A stretch of 64,000 bases of DNA, taken from positions 1-64,000 of the forward strand of contig NEEC01000025.1 of NCBI GenBank assembly GCA_002189035.1, given 5' to 3'. The stretch comes from Utricularia gibba (taxonomy: Eukaryota; Streptophyta; Magnoliopsida; Lamiales; Lentibulariaceae). Of the stretch, positions 53,258 to 64,000 are shown piece by piece. The notes below the pieces were generated by a model that was given only the letters and a program-made list of their open reading frames with translations, searched no databases and was not told the DNA's origin. The translations under genes were made by a program, and so were the position numbers. Positions within the stretch are counted from its first letter, which is position 1. Each line of letters opens with the position of its first letter.

Positions 53258-54856
53258 ATGGCGGGGCAGCTCGTTAGAGAGTGGACTGCAATTCAGCAGT
53301 TTCCTGCCGCCACTCAGGAGAAACTAGTGGATTTGTTGGGGAAATTGAAGACCCAGGTATCAATTTCGCTGCTATTTCTAGTTATTACCACTAAGTATAC
53401 CATGCTTGCTCGATTATTTTGTCGTGTCGGGATCATCTGATTTTCACTACCAAGTGGAGAGTGCTGTGAAATTGTCCCATACTCTTTACGTGATGAAGTG
53501 TGGCAGGGTATTGTATTTACTGGTTGGTGATGATGCATTTCATTTTTCTATGCCGGTGTTTATTTCAGAATGTTAACACATTAACCGTCCTGGTTATGGG
53601 AAAAGGTGGTGTTGGGAAGTCATCCACTGTTAATTCTATTATTGGGGAACGGGTGGTCACTGTCAGTGCTTTCCAGGTTTGTGATTCAATGATTAAGCTT
53701 ATGCTCCAGCTTGGGCTATTTGTATTTATGTATCCGCGTGTCTTCAGTCAGAAACTCCAAGGCCAGTGATGGTGTCGCGGTCAAGAGCGGGTTTTACACT
53801 GAACATCATTGACACCCCTGGACTTGTTGAAGGAGGGTATGTTAGTGACCAGGTTCTAGAGACCATAAAAAGGTAGACTTTAGGTTCTAGAGACCCGCAT
53901 TGTCTTTGAAAGCCTTTACATTTGAAAGATGGTCCAGATACTCTCTGAGAAAGTGTGACGTATTTGCCTCAAGTACATGTTATATTTCTCTTGGCAGGTT
54001 CCTCTTAAACAAGACGATAGATGTTCTATTGTATGTAGATCGTTTGGATGCGTACAGAGTAGATAATTTGGACAAACAAGTAGTGAAAGCCATTACAGAT
54101 AGCTTTGGAAAAGAAATATGGCATAAAGCTACAGTTGTATTGACGCATGCTCAGCTGTCACCACCGGATGCTTTGAGTTATGACGAGTTCTTCACTAAAA
54201 GGTCGGAGTCTCTTCTGAAATGTGTCCGACAAGGTGCTCGCATTCATAGAAGGGATGCTGAGGTATTTATGCTTCCTTATCGTGCGTTCCATATTTTTTA
54301 AAACTTTTCCAAGGCAAGATCATGTAAGTTGCCACTTCCTTTTGTCTGTGTCTAACTCGTGCTCGTACCAGAAATATGCCATTCAAGTTGCTCTAGTCGA
54401 GAACAGCGGGAGATGCAACAAGAATGAAAATGATGAAAAGGTTCATTTGATTTCCTTGCCATTAAAAAATGTATGACCCTTTTCTACCAAGAAGCTTTCA
54501 ATGTCCTCCAAACTTGCAGATTCTTCCCTCTGGAATTCCTTGGATCCCAAATTTGGTGGGCACAATCACTGACATTGCCCTGAATGGAAAAGCGGGCATT
54601 CTTGTTGACAAGAAGTTGATCGAAGGACCCAATTCTGATGAAAGGGGAAAAATGTTCATCCCACTCATCCTGGCATTCCAAGTGAGTTTCCATGTTCCTT
54701 TTCTCACCCAATTGAAAACGGAAAAGCCTGTTAATAGAACATCATCTCACAGGTTATATTCTCATCCTTTTTTTGCAGTATTTCTTCATTGTCAAACCTA
54801 TCGAGAGGTTTATCAAAGAAGATATCTCGAGAGAAAGTTCGTTCGACTGGGACTAA
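53258..54856 (+). CDS. TOC34: TOC34/TOC33 chloroplast preprotein import GTPase
   Basis: Outer-envelope receptor GTPase of the TOC translocon, which recognises transit peptides. Seven exons keep phase: 53258-53356, 53569-53676, 53748-53872, 53998-54262, 54372-54440, 54520-54681, 54779-54856; 301 residues (Arabidopsis TOC33 297, TOC34 313). The start MAGQLVREWTAIQQFPAATQ is typical. The G1 P-loop is VMGKGGVGKSSTVNS (~44-51), G3 is DTPG (~91-94), and the AIG1/TOC-type region VDVLLYVDRLD-like (IDVLLYVDRLDAYRVDN) follows. A single C-terminal membrane anchor (MFIPLILAFQYFFIVKPI, ~265-284) precedes a short intermembrane tail. All GTPase motifs look intact. Confidence 0.96.
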
Positions 54857-55215
54857 CTGGAATCTGGCTCTTGTTTTTCTGATGTTTTCGTTTGATTTTG
54901 AGTTTTCATGTGTTGACTTGCAATTTTCATGTCCGGATCATTCCATCCCTCGGCTCTCTGTTCCTTCTTTAAAGCTTTACTGTGTTGCTTCTGCAAACTC
55001 ATATCACCGTGTTGTTCTATAATCATTATTATTGGAGGTGAAGCAGGGGAACGATTGATTCACATGCTTTGATTGTAAGGCAAAACTAGGTCTACCAAAC
55101 AAGCCTTGAAGCTTTCTCTTCCCTTAAAGCAAGCATATGATCATCAAGATGGGTTTATAAAACCCTCTCCCCCTCTTCATCATCCTCCTCAGGACCTCAT
55201 CCCTTCACTAACGAC
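54857..55215. other. Intergenic, TOC34 to cysteine peptidase, with TATA box
   Basis: A clear TATAAAA at 55157-55163 lies 53 bases before the peptidase ATG. The rest is TOC34 3' region. Confidence 0.6.
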
Positions 55216-56539
55216 ATGGCACTCTGCTCACACTTGCTGGTATCAGGTTTCCTGTTCCTTGTGTCTGTAGGTGCCTCGGCTCGAGATTTTTCGATCGTGG
55301 GCTACTCCCCTGATGACTTGACCTGCATCGACAAGCTCATCAACCTGTTCGAGTCGTGGATCGACAAGCACGGGAAGAAGTACGCGACCATCGAAGAGAA
55401 ACTGCGCAGGTTTGAACTCTTCAGAGATAACCTGAAGCACATTGATGAGAGGAATAAGGCGATCACCAACTACTGGCTTGGGATCAACGAGTTTGCTGAC
55501 ATGAGCCATGACGAGTTCAAGGGTAAGTACCTGGGACTGAAGGTTGGCTCACCTCGAGAGAATGCCTTTTCGAAGGAGTTCAAATACAGGGGGCACGACC
55601 CCTTGCCGAAATCAGTGGACTGGAGGAAGAAGGGAGCTGTTACTCGAGTCAAGAACCAAGGATCATGCGGTATGCATCTGCAGTTCATTTAGATTTGTGT
55701 GGTTCTCGTCTTACGAGTCTGGCTTATGAACAATTGAGCATGTGGGCAATGCAGGGAGTTGCTGGGCTTTCTCGACGGTGGCTGCAGTGGAGGGCATAAA
55801 CCAGATAGTGACCGGGAACCTTACGGAGCTGTCGGAGCAAGAGTTGATCGACTGCGACACGATTCACAACAACGGGTGCAATGGAGGCCTCATGGACTAC
55901 GCCTTCTCCTTCATCGTCGAGAACGGCGGGCTCCGAAAGGAGGACGACTACCCCTACCTCATGGAAGAAGGAACCTGCCAAGAAACCAAGGTGATGATGC
56001 TGTCATTTACGAATCATAGTGGCGTTTAGTGCTTGATCTCTGTACGTATTCCAATCTCAGGCCGAGATGATCGGAGCCACCATCAGCGGATACCATGATG
56101 TTCCGACCAATGATGAGCAAAGCCTGCTACAAGCGTTAGCTCACCAGCCTGTCAGCGTGGCCATCGAAGCTTCCGACCGCGATTTTCAGTTCTACAGCGG
56201 GGTAAGGTTTCTTCATCCTACTCAACCAGGGTCACTGGACAAGAAAGGGGCATCCACACACTGTTCGAATGCTTTGTGTCGCTAACCGAGATTTTTCTAC
56301 TACCTACGGATGTTGGGTTGCAGGGTGTTTACGATGGGCGTTGCGGGAGCGATGTTGATCATGGAGTCGCGGCGGTGGGATACGGATCTACCAGGGGAGT
56401 GGACTACATAATTGTGAAGAACTCATGGGGTGAGAAATGGGGAGAAAATGGATACATCAGGATGAAAAGAAATACAGGAAAGCCTCAAGGACTCTGTGGC
56501 ATCAACAAAATCGCATCTTTTCCTGAAAAAACCATGTAG
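55216..56539 (+). CDS. XCP2: Papain-like cysteine peptidase, xylem cysteine peptidase (XCP) type
   Basis: Vacuolar C1A protease of tracheary elements, involved in autolysis of xylem contents. Four exons: 55216-55669, 55755-55990, 56061-56201, 56324-56539; 348 residues (family ~355). It has a signal peptide ([20 protein letters not shown]), an I29 propeptide with ERFNIN-like spacing ([17 protein letters not shown]) and [11 protein letters not shown], then a mature enzyme from [20 protein letters not shown]. The catalytic Cys ~154 is in GSCGSCWAFS, His ~290 in [11 protein letters not shown] and Asn ~310 in [15 protein letters not shown]. No granulin extension, unlike RD21. [15 protein letters not shown] and ending [16 protein letters not shown] fit XCP1/XCP2; which paralogue is uncertain. 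No defects. Confidence 0.93.
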
Positions 56540-56949
56540 CTGATGCTTTAATATATCCTTTTTCAAATATGTACCGTTTTCGATTGTATTCTTGTTGTAG
56601 TTCACATTTTGTCTGAATTTAGCTCTCGATCAAGAAATGGGGGCACCATAACATCATTCAATGTAGCCTTGGAAACCGCTCTAATCCTGTCTAAACTCAC
56701 TTCCCTTTTTCACTCGCTTACTAGACACTGCGATTCCATTATATGGATAGGCTCAGTCTGGTGCACATCCTGTAGATCCATTCTGGCTGTTGCATTCCTT
56801 GTTGAAGTGGGAATGGATCAACCACACTAGATTCTTTTTCATGTGTATATATTAGGAGAGCACACACACAAGATCAAAAAATGATGATTCAAAGTAGCAC
56901 TCACTCACATCAAATGCCTACGGGCTGGATGTTACAAGACCTTTTGGAA
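56540..56949. other. Intergenic between convergent peptidase and NHP2 genes
   Basis: Contains the two 3' untranslated regions; no other feature is supported. Confidence 0.5.
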
Positions 56950-57945
56950 TCAAAACATGGAGTTGGCCGCTTCTGATATATCAGTAGCCACCTGGTCATA
57001 CTCTCCCTTCAGCTTCTGCTCTTCTTCCTGGCTGAGCTCCCCCTTCGTCGGCTTGGTTAGGACAAGGACACAGCATGTAGGTCTCTTCGTGACGCCAGCA
57101 TTAGCAAGGTCCTGATGAGAAGAGAGGATCATAAACATGAGAATAGCTCAAGCAGAATTCAGCTCCACTATCGAATTTCAAAAAACCAAGGTTAAAAGTG
57201 ATATCTGTATAGCAGAACATATAGGAGAACCAAGTTAACAAAAGTGAACGCTGAGATGAACATTTGAACGAAAACGAAGGCGCGGACACTCCATATGCGC
57301 ATGATAACCGATCAGTGATAAGGTGGGAGTGAAGAAGAATACAGTTCTCTCTTGAGCATGCATTCTTTCCAAGTATATGCAGGGTATCTGAATCTTACTT
57401 CTTTGGATGGAACATAGATGTAAGGAATCTTCGCGTCTTCACATAGGATTGGAATATGGGTGATGACATCTATAGGCGAAACATTCCCCGCAATGACACA
57501 AATTCTGCAAACATCACCCCATGAAAACGAATCTCAGGTTCCAAAAGCTAGTGCCTTTTAGAAAGAATCATTAGAAATGCCGAATGGGAATGAGCAGCAG
57601 CTAGAACAAAAGCTTGAATCTTCACAAATGGGGGGAAAAAGTCTAACCCTTTGTTTCCCCTGCGAATGCTTTTGACGACCTCCTTAACTCCTCTCTTCAA
57701 GCACTTGTTCTCCGCAGCTAGATGTAACAAAACACGGCATTTAACAACCTCAACCAACATGGAAGATAACAAACCAAAAAAAGCGAACTGCCCGGAATCG
57801 CGACGAGACCTCGACGAACGAGTTTGAAAGTGCGCTTGCATAGCTTTTTTCCAGCCAAAGGCTTCGCTATTGGAGCGAGGGACAGCGATTTCTTCTTCTC
57901 CTTCTCTTTCTGCGACGTTTTCTCCGCCTCAGTGTCACTTCCCAT
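56950..57945 (-). CDS. NHP2: H/ACA ribonucleoprotein subunit NHP2 (L7Ae family)
   Basis: Core protein of H/ACA snoRNPs that guide rRNA pseudouridylation in the nucleolus. Exons on the minus strand: 57945-57810, 57717-57648, 57504-57399, 57111-56950; 157 residues, as in other plant NHP2 proteins. The N-terminus is acidic then Lys-rich (MGSDTEAEKTSQKEKEKKKS), followed by PIAKPLAGKKLCKRTFKLVR. The L7Ae RNA-binding core is complete: CLKRGVKEVVKSIRRGNKG, CVIAGNVSPIDVITHIPILC, IPYIYVPSKEDLANAGVTKR and PTCCVLVLTKP. The upstream ATG in the same frame (57984) is rejected because homologues begin at MGSD-like residues. Confidence 0.95.
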
Positions 57946-58242
57946 AGTTTCTTTCCCCTTCGCCGGGTTACCGAACAAACACAAAAGACGGCGGACGGTT
58001 CGACGAGGGGTTTTGACAATGGGCCAATGGGGTTAGGGTTCCACTCGCGGAAGTGATGGTGAGGGCGAGCTTTGCGGGTCTGGGTCGGATCCACGTTTCG
58101 GACTGTAAATCCAATCAAATAAGAGCAAAGTTCATTGCTTTTAAAGGCCTGAAAAAATTCTTTTCCCTGGAAATATTGTGATCGTGCTGCTTTTAACCCT
58201 AAAAAATCACGATCCGCTCAACTTCGTCGAATTCCATATTCG
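57946..58242. promoter_or_regulatory. Bidirectional promoter region, NHP2 (-) and SF1 (+)
   Basis: The two ATGs are divergent with 297 bases between them. It contains a GGGCC site II motif near 58021, a telo-box-like TTAGGGTT near 58032 and its reverse AACCCTAAA near 58193. These elements are common in promoters of ribosome-biogenesis and RNA-processing genes. Confidence 0.6.
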
Positions 58243-60631
58243 ATGGACGCTCTTCAATCCAACTATATGGATTCTCCGTCGCAGCTCCAGACTGAGCATC
58301 AATTCTCCAATCATCAGACTGATCCATTTCGGCAATTGCAGGCTGAACTCGAAGCCGATGGGAAAAACCTGGATTCAATCAATCACGTCGCGGTGTACGG
58401 AGTTACCGCCGGAGCGGATGATGATGCGGCCCCCGGAAGTGTTAATCGGAAGACGTTACTGCCTGAAAATGGTGTAAACAACACAAACAGTGCAACCCCA
58501 AGGATGCTTCGGGTGGCGAGGAGGAAACGACCAGCCGGAGACGGCGTCGTTCTAGGTGGGACCCGCCTCCTTCTGAGAATCTTGAAGATGGAGGGGCTGG
58601 TAGCGGAGGGACTGGTGATGGGAATTCTGAGTCTGGAGGGAGAAAACGGAAGTCGAGGTGGGCGGACGATGAGCCGAAGCCGGTGATTCAGTTGCCAGAT
58701 TTCATGAAGGATTTTGCTGGGGGCATTGAGTTTGATCCCGAGATTCAAGCCTTGAATAGTAGGTTGCTCGAGATCAGTAGGAAACTGCAATCGGGGTTGC
58801 CGTTGGATGATCGGCCAGAGGGTGCTCGGTCACCTTCTCCGGAGCCGATTTACGATAACTTCGGCGTTAGGATCAATACTAGGGAATTTCGTGCCAGGGA
58901 GAAATTGAATAGGGAGAGGCAAGAAATTATATCGCTTATAATCAAGAAAAATCCTGCTTTTAAGCCTCCAGCGGATTATAGACCACCTAAGCTTCAAAAG
59001 AAGTTGTACATTCCAATGAAGGAATATCCAGGCTACAACTTTATTGGATTAATTATTGGTCCTAGAGGAAACACACAAAAGAGAATGGAGAGGGAGACAG
59101 GAGCGAAAATTGTTATTCGAGGTAAGGGATCTGTGAAAGAAGGTAGGTTGCAGCAGAAACGGGATATGAAGCATGATCTCGCAGAGAACGAGGATCTGCA
59201 TGTGCTGGTTGAAGCAGACACTGAAGAGGCTCTTGAGGCTGCGGCTGGAATGGTAGAAAAGCTCCTGCAGCCTGTTGATGAGGTTCTGAATGAGCACAAG
59301 AGACAACAACTTAGGGAGCTTGCAGCTCTGAATGGTACCATTAGGGATGAAGAGTTTTGCAGGTTATGTGGTGAGCCTGGGCATCGGCAGTATGCATGCT
59401 CTTCTCGTTTAACTACTTTTAAGAGTGATGTTTTGTGCAAGATTTGTGGAGATGGTGGGCACCCTACGATTGACTGTCCTGTGAAGAACACCACTGGCAA
59501 GAAAATGGATGATGAGTATCAAAGCTTCCTTGCCGAACTTGGAGGCACAGTTCCCAGCTCTTCAAATGAACAGAAATCTGGAACTCTTGCTCTTGGAAGT
59601 TCAACTGCTCCTTGGTCTGGTGGTACTAGCGCTTCTAATACCACACAGGCTGGCATAGGGTCCAATCCGATGAAGCCACAGGAATATGATGAGACAAATT
59701 TGTATATTGGTTACTTGCCACCTAATCTTGATGATGATGGTTTAATCAGCTTGTTTTCCCCTTTTGGTGATATTGTGATGGCGAAGGTTATTAAGGACCG
59801 TACGAGTGGCTTGAGTAAAGGCTATGGATTTGTCAAGTTTTCTGATGTTCAGCAAGCTAACAATGCAATAGCTAGCATGAATGGCCACAAACTTGAGGGG
59901 AGAACCATTGCTGTAAGGGTCGCAGGGAAACCCCACAGCCTGCAGCTCCTCCAGCACCTTCTGGAGCTCCTGCACCATTGCTGCCTTATCCTTCTCCAAA
60001 TCAACCTTTCAATCCTTACCCATCACAGCAGTATAATGCTGGTGGCCTGGTAGGTAGTGCACCACCTCCAGGGAGTTATGGTGGTGCTCCAGTTCCTTGG
60101 GCAACAAATTTATTGCCTCCCACATACACTTACTATCCTCCTCCTCCTCCTCCTCCTGGATCCGAATCACACATATCCGTTCCTGGGCAGCCAGTTTCTC
60201 AGAGTGGATTACAATATCCAAGTATTCCATTACCTCCAGGTTCATCTGGTGTTCCTATGAATAACGTTTCTTCTACTGACCCACCCCAAAGTTATGCATC
60301 CTCAGCAGAGCCACCTAAAATTTACTTGTCTGAAGTCCCCTCTTTGAATAGTCCATCTGTGCCTGCTTATGCCTACACTGGCGCAACTGCCCCCTTGCCA
60401 CCAGGTGCTCAATTTTCATATCCTACACCTACGTATGGATATGCACCTTATTATGCTGCTGTCCCTCCCCCTCCCTCACATGCCCATCATTCACAACTGG
60501 ACGCATCTCAGAGCTTCAGTAATGTTCCCTGGGCCTCAAATCAGTCAGTTACCCCTCCATCGTCTTCTGCTGAGAAAAGCAGTCATGGAGCAGATTCTGA
60601 GTACGAAAAGTTCATGTCAGAAACAAAATAA
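58243..60631 (+). CDS. SF1: Splicing factor 1 / branchpoint-binding protein (SF1); two apparent one-base frameshifts
   Basis: Binds the intron branch site during early spliceosome assembly. Intronless, about 796 residues (Arabidopsis AT5G51300 ~804). In order: low-complexity N-terminus, Arg-rich region ([31 protein letters not shown]), helix-hairpin ([20 protein letters not shown]), KH-QUA2 domain ~252-350 ([20 protein letters not shown]), two CCHC zinc knuckles ~372-410 ([28 protein letters not shown]), a plant-type RRM ~485-560 ([20 protein letters not shown]) and a Pro-rich tail ending [11 protein letters not shown]. The frame slips by one base at CCCC 58496-58499 and again at CCCC 59931-59934; one extra C at each restores [10 protein letters not shown] and [14 protein letters not shown]. 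Between them lies 456+ codons of intact sequence. Confidence 0.93.
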
Positions 60632-61994
60632 CGTTCATGCGAACTGCTGCATGTTGTGAGGTATGATATCCTGCCGGAATCAATTGCAAGATTGATATGG
60701 CAGTATTTTTTATGTTAACATTTAACCGGATCCACATACTTCCCTTGCTGTTTTTACCACAAAACAAAGTGTTGAATGAATTAGTTGGTAATGAGGCTGA
60801 TGAACTAACGAAAGCGCCATAGTTGTTGCATTGGGAAAGAGTTCTGAGCTTTAAAATTTGGTAAAGCTTTATTGGAATGCTGAGAATATGCTCATAGTTA
60901 TTGGTTCAATAGTTTTATATTTTCAGTTGTTTTATCTATTACTACTGAAAGTTGTCTGTTCAGTCTGCAGATTTCTTATACTGACAATCTATTGGGGTAT
61001 AGTGTTCAACTATCCATACTTCCATTTTTTGGTCTTGGCCTCCCTGAAATCATATGCGCATTCAAATAGTTAGGTTTAAGTTACCCCTGTTTGCATGATT
61101 TCGTTTTATGCTTGTATGGCTTTGTGTTGGCTCTCATACAAATCATAACACCCGCTTTTTTCCCCTCATCTAATATCTCTACAGGATGTTTGATGCAGCA
61201 GTTTCATCCTGATTTCTAATCTCTTGCCATGATTTACTTCTTGGACGTTTGGGACTCACATAACCTTGCTGTGCTGTGACATTTGCAGAAAGTTTCTTTC
61301 AAGTAGGCTCAGTTGGACCACCCGCTGTATCTCCCTTTCAAAAGATAATATTGGCTCTTTTGTAGGGTTATTTATATTCTCAAGGCTTATATCTTGCTCT
61401 GCATTCGTGTTTTCAGCTTTGGTATTTTCTGTGTTCCACCTTCCTCTTAGCTTTTTTCTCACCTCTGTTTTGATGGGTTCAATGGTGTGTACCTGACTCT
61501 TTCGTAGTCCTAACCTTGTTTTGTAATTTGCTTCCCACTGCTAAGACAGACGAAACATCCTTGTCTGAACATAGCAAGGTGAGCTCAGGTTTTTTTTTTT
61601 TTTTTTTTTTTTAACAGCGCCAATGGATATGGACTCTGATTGTATCCAGTTTCTCTCATGTATTCTCCTAGTTCATGCATCTCAGCCATCAACTGATGAG
61701 AGTCGACACCGATGATGCGCAGGTGGATGAAACTGACCTCTTCTTTAGGCACTGGAAGAATAAAGGGTCACAGGTTTAGTTTTCATCTCATGATACTGTG
61801 TTGCTCACTGATGTCCATAGCCCAGGGGTGTTTGTGTCTTGATTCAACCTTTATTTTGGAGTTTGTGATTTGCTCTGACTTTGGAATTGATGCGAGACAT
61901 TGAGACCAAAATATCTTATAAGGAAATGTTGTTGTAACAATTCGTACTTTGTGTCACTTTTTTCTCTTTTCCTCTGAAGCAAGGGAACTCTTTT
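60632..61994. other. SF1 3' region and intergenic DNA
   Basis: No supported gene. It includes a T run of 23 bases at 61590-61612. A short plus-strand frame near 61690-61780 (LMRVDTDDAQVDETDLFFR) is curious but has no ATG context or exon partner that I could support. CNR6 ends at 61995 on the minus strand. Confidence 0.45.
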
Positions 61995-63314
61995 CTATAA
62001 TGGCTGCATCCCTTCATGAATATGCGACCCACCATTCGCAGAGGTAGACGGTAACTCATGGCTGTGAGCATCTGCAGTCATCTCCTGGACCGGTGGTGGG
62101 TTCACGACGGTCATCGCAAACGTGCTGTCATCGGCAAGCCGAGCCTTCATCTCCCGGTGCTCCTGGCACAACGCGCACCAGTGCAAGCAGCAGTGTACCA
62201 TACAAGGATCACATGGCGAGTTCTGCATGGTCATAGGCAAGGGGAGAATTGGAAACCTCCACAAAAGTTCTCTGTCATGAGGAAGGAGTTGATGCGAATT
62301 CCTTAAGGCAGTACCTTGAGGTGATACTTCTTCTGCAGTGTCTGCCGAGCAAGGCCTGTGTAAATCCCACACATCCACCAACTGAAAAGGAGTCCTTCAA
62401 GGATGAGGAATGTTGTCCTTGGTTCGATCACACCATGTACAGCAGCAGCAGTTGCAGCCAGTGCCAGTCCACCTTCAACAAAGATGGCATGACAGATACA
62501 TGGACCAGTCCATGGAGTGTCCTCTTTCATCTGCTCAAAATTGCGTCCGAAGAGAACGCATGGGCAGAGCAACCCGGTCCTGCCTATTCCATGACAGCAA
62601 GAGAGCAGCTGGTTACTGGATAGGAAGGCAACATGACATCATGCTGCCGATGCAGCATCATTTTAAGATAATGCATAAAATACAACTGAAATGCCTCTCA
62701 GAGGTTGAAAAGCATGAACACTGGCTTTATGATGATGTCATTAAAGAACTTACAGCTCTCATTGTCCTGTGCACAATCGAAAATTCCAGATGTCCAAGGC
62801 TCATCTGCTGGAGCTTGATAGCTCTCTGGTAAAGGCTGTCCACACTCACTGCATTTCCTAGTATGCAACTGCAAAGAATAATTGGATCTACTTTAAAATG
62901 TAGTTGACATTCTCATTGAAAATCGAACGAGCCTTGATAAACATAATGAAAAGGAAACGTGAGGATCAACAAAAAAAACCAGGGGTGAGACTGAATACAT
63001 TGCAGAGTCAAAATGAAAGAGAACATATAAATTTTTGTTAGCAAATGGGACCATCATGACCGATCGATCACCAGATCAAGAGTCCCTAAGCAAGGTAGCA
63101 CTTTTATTACACATTTCCCTCCTCAGATTCAGTCCAAAGTAAACTTTACAATAAACAGGTAATCATGTACGAATGCCGAAGCGCTAAGGGAAATGAAACA
63201 AGACCTGAGGTACATCGATGGGCATATTAAGTTCGCCGGGTTTAATATCCTCCAATGGCGCCTGCTCCTTCGTCAATTTCACATAACTCGTCGGTGATTC
63301 ATCTCTTCTGCCAT
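61995..63314 (-). CDS. CNR6: PLAC8-family cell number regulator 6 (CNR6)-like protein; apparent frameshift next to the start
   Basis: Exons on the minus strand: 63314-63205, 62868-62754, 62583-62315, 62222-61995; about 240 residues (CNR6 ~239). Conserved segments: [60 protein letters not shown] with the PLAC8 Cys motif, the hydrophobic [18 protein letters not shown] and [20 protein letters not shown], then [20 protein letters not shown] and [13 protein letters not shown]8 proteins are Cys-rich membrane proteins linked to organ size and metal transport. ATG 63314 opens MAEE and then meets a stop after 11 codons; one extra base near 63303 gives [14 protein letters not shown] and makes exon 1 exactly 37 codons, in phase with exon 2. 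Without it no homologous start exists. Confidence 0.9.
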
Positions 63315-64000
63315 TTTCACAGATCTGACCAGAATCCAGGGACCCAAATTCAAGATCCGCAAAAAGCAACTCGTAACACAAGTCAACGAAAATCAAATCA
63401 CCTGACACCCAGCACAAACGCAAAATGCTACTGAATATAGTTTGTATGCTAACAAAAAAATCACCCTAACTGCCAAAGAAACGACTAACCAATCCTCGGA
63501 GAAAACAACCCAAGTCGCCTTGGTACCCAGATGAAGTGAACTTAGACTTCCGGTCTACGGGTTTTACCGTTTTTCAGTCCCCTCTCCACTGTCAACGCGG
63601 CGTGCAGTTGAGTGTTATTAAAACATACGGCCCATCAACAAGGCTCACAGTTCATTGAGCTACTTCGTCATGGCCCAATATCACCCCAAGAGCCCATTAT
63701 CAGGCCCAATATCGCATCTAAATAAATTTCATTCCTAGATCAGTATTAGTTTGCTTTAGTGTTACATTTCAATAACTAATCATTCATAAATTCATAATCT
63801 AATGTACAAATACGATGATACCGATCGAATGGTTTGAACGCTATGCTTCATCTACTTTAGATCATATTAATCCCAAAATAACCATAAGTTTTGTTTGAAA
63901 CATATTCTATTTTTATACAAATATATAAGTTTTGTAATAAAATATGATTGATTTTAACTTCAAAAATTTAGACGTATTTTTCTTATTTTTTTTTAAAATA
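63315..64000. promoter_or_regulatory. CNR6 upstream region with site II motifs; window end
   Basis: GGCCCA or AGCCCA motifs near 63629, 63672, 63691 and 63702 (TGGGCC/TGGGCT on the CNR6 strand) lie 315-390 bases before the start. From about 63720 the sequence is AT-rich and without coding signal to the end. Confidence 0.45.

Overview
The window is nuclear DNA from a eudicot plant. Genes carry GT-AG introns, intergenic DNA is AT-rich, and the proteins include plant-only families (TOC34, EMF1, NETWORKED-like, xylem cysteine peptidase, plastidial starch phosphorylase). I could not identify the species. Gene density is high, about 20 protein genes in 60 kb.

Layout. Bases 1 to about 2790 are eight tandem copies of a ~345-bp satellite that runs off the left edge. 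A small type-II proteinase inhibitor gene follows it directly. Then come plastidial alpha-glucan phosphorylase (+), an ARM-repeat gene (+), EMF1 (-), a 4-kb gene-poor stretch, aspartate aminotransferase ASP3 (+), AP-4 beta (+), ribosomal protein L11 (-), a PAM2/CUE protein (+), a TFIIS-M/SPOC protein (-), a membrane RING-H2 ligase (-), a small MAPR protein (+), a group I bZIP (-), a NETWORKED-like coiled coil (-), a methylesterase-type hydrolase (+), an S6K-like kinase (+), an LRR receptor pseudokinase (-), TOC34 (+), a xylem cysteine peptidase (+), NHP2 (-), splicing factor SF1 (+) and a PLAC8/CNR6 protein (-).

Context. EMF1, ASP3, AP-4 beta, the CID5-like gene and the TFIIS-M/SPOC gene are the counterparts of Arabidopsis AT5G11530, 11520, 11490, 11440 and 11430, in the same order. 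This is a conserved collinear block. The genes do not form one pathway; as usual in plants, neighbours are mostly functionally unrelated. NHP2 and SF1 share a 297-bp divergent promoter region.

Main anomaly. Seven otherwise well-conserved genes (ARM, EMF1, SPOC, bZIP, methylesterase, SF1 twice, CNR6) each lose the conserved reading frame by exactly one missing base. The break falls at or beside a short C/G run in nearly every case. This looks like systematic homopolymer under-calling in the sequence rather than seven pseudogenes, and automatic gene models here will be truncated. The S6K-like gene differs: its ATP-binding glycine loop is itself damaged. I saw no CRISPR array, rRNA, tRNA, complete transposon or novel multigene defence-type system.
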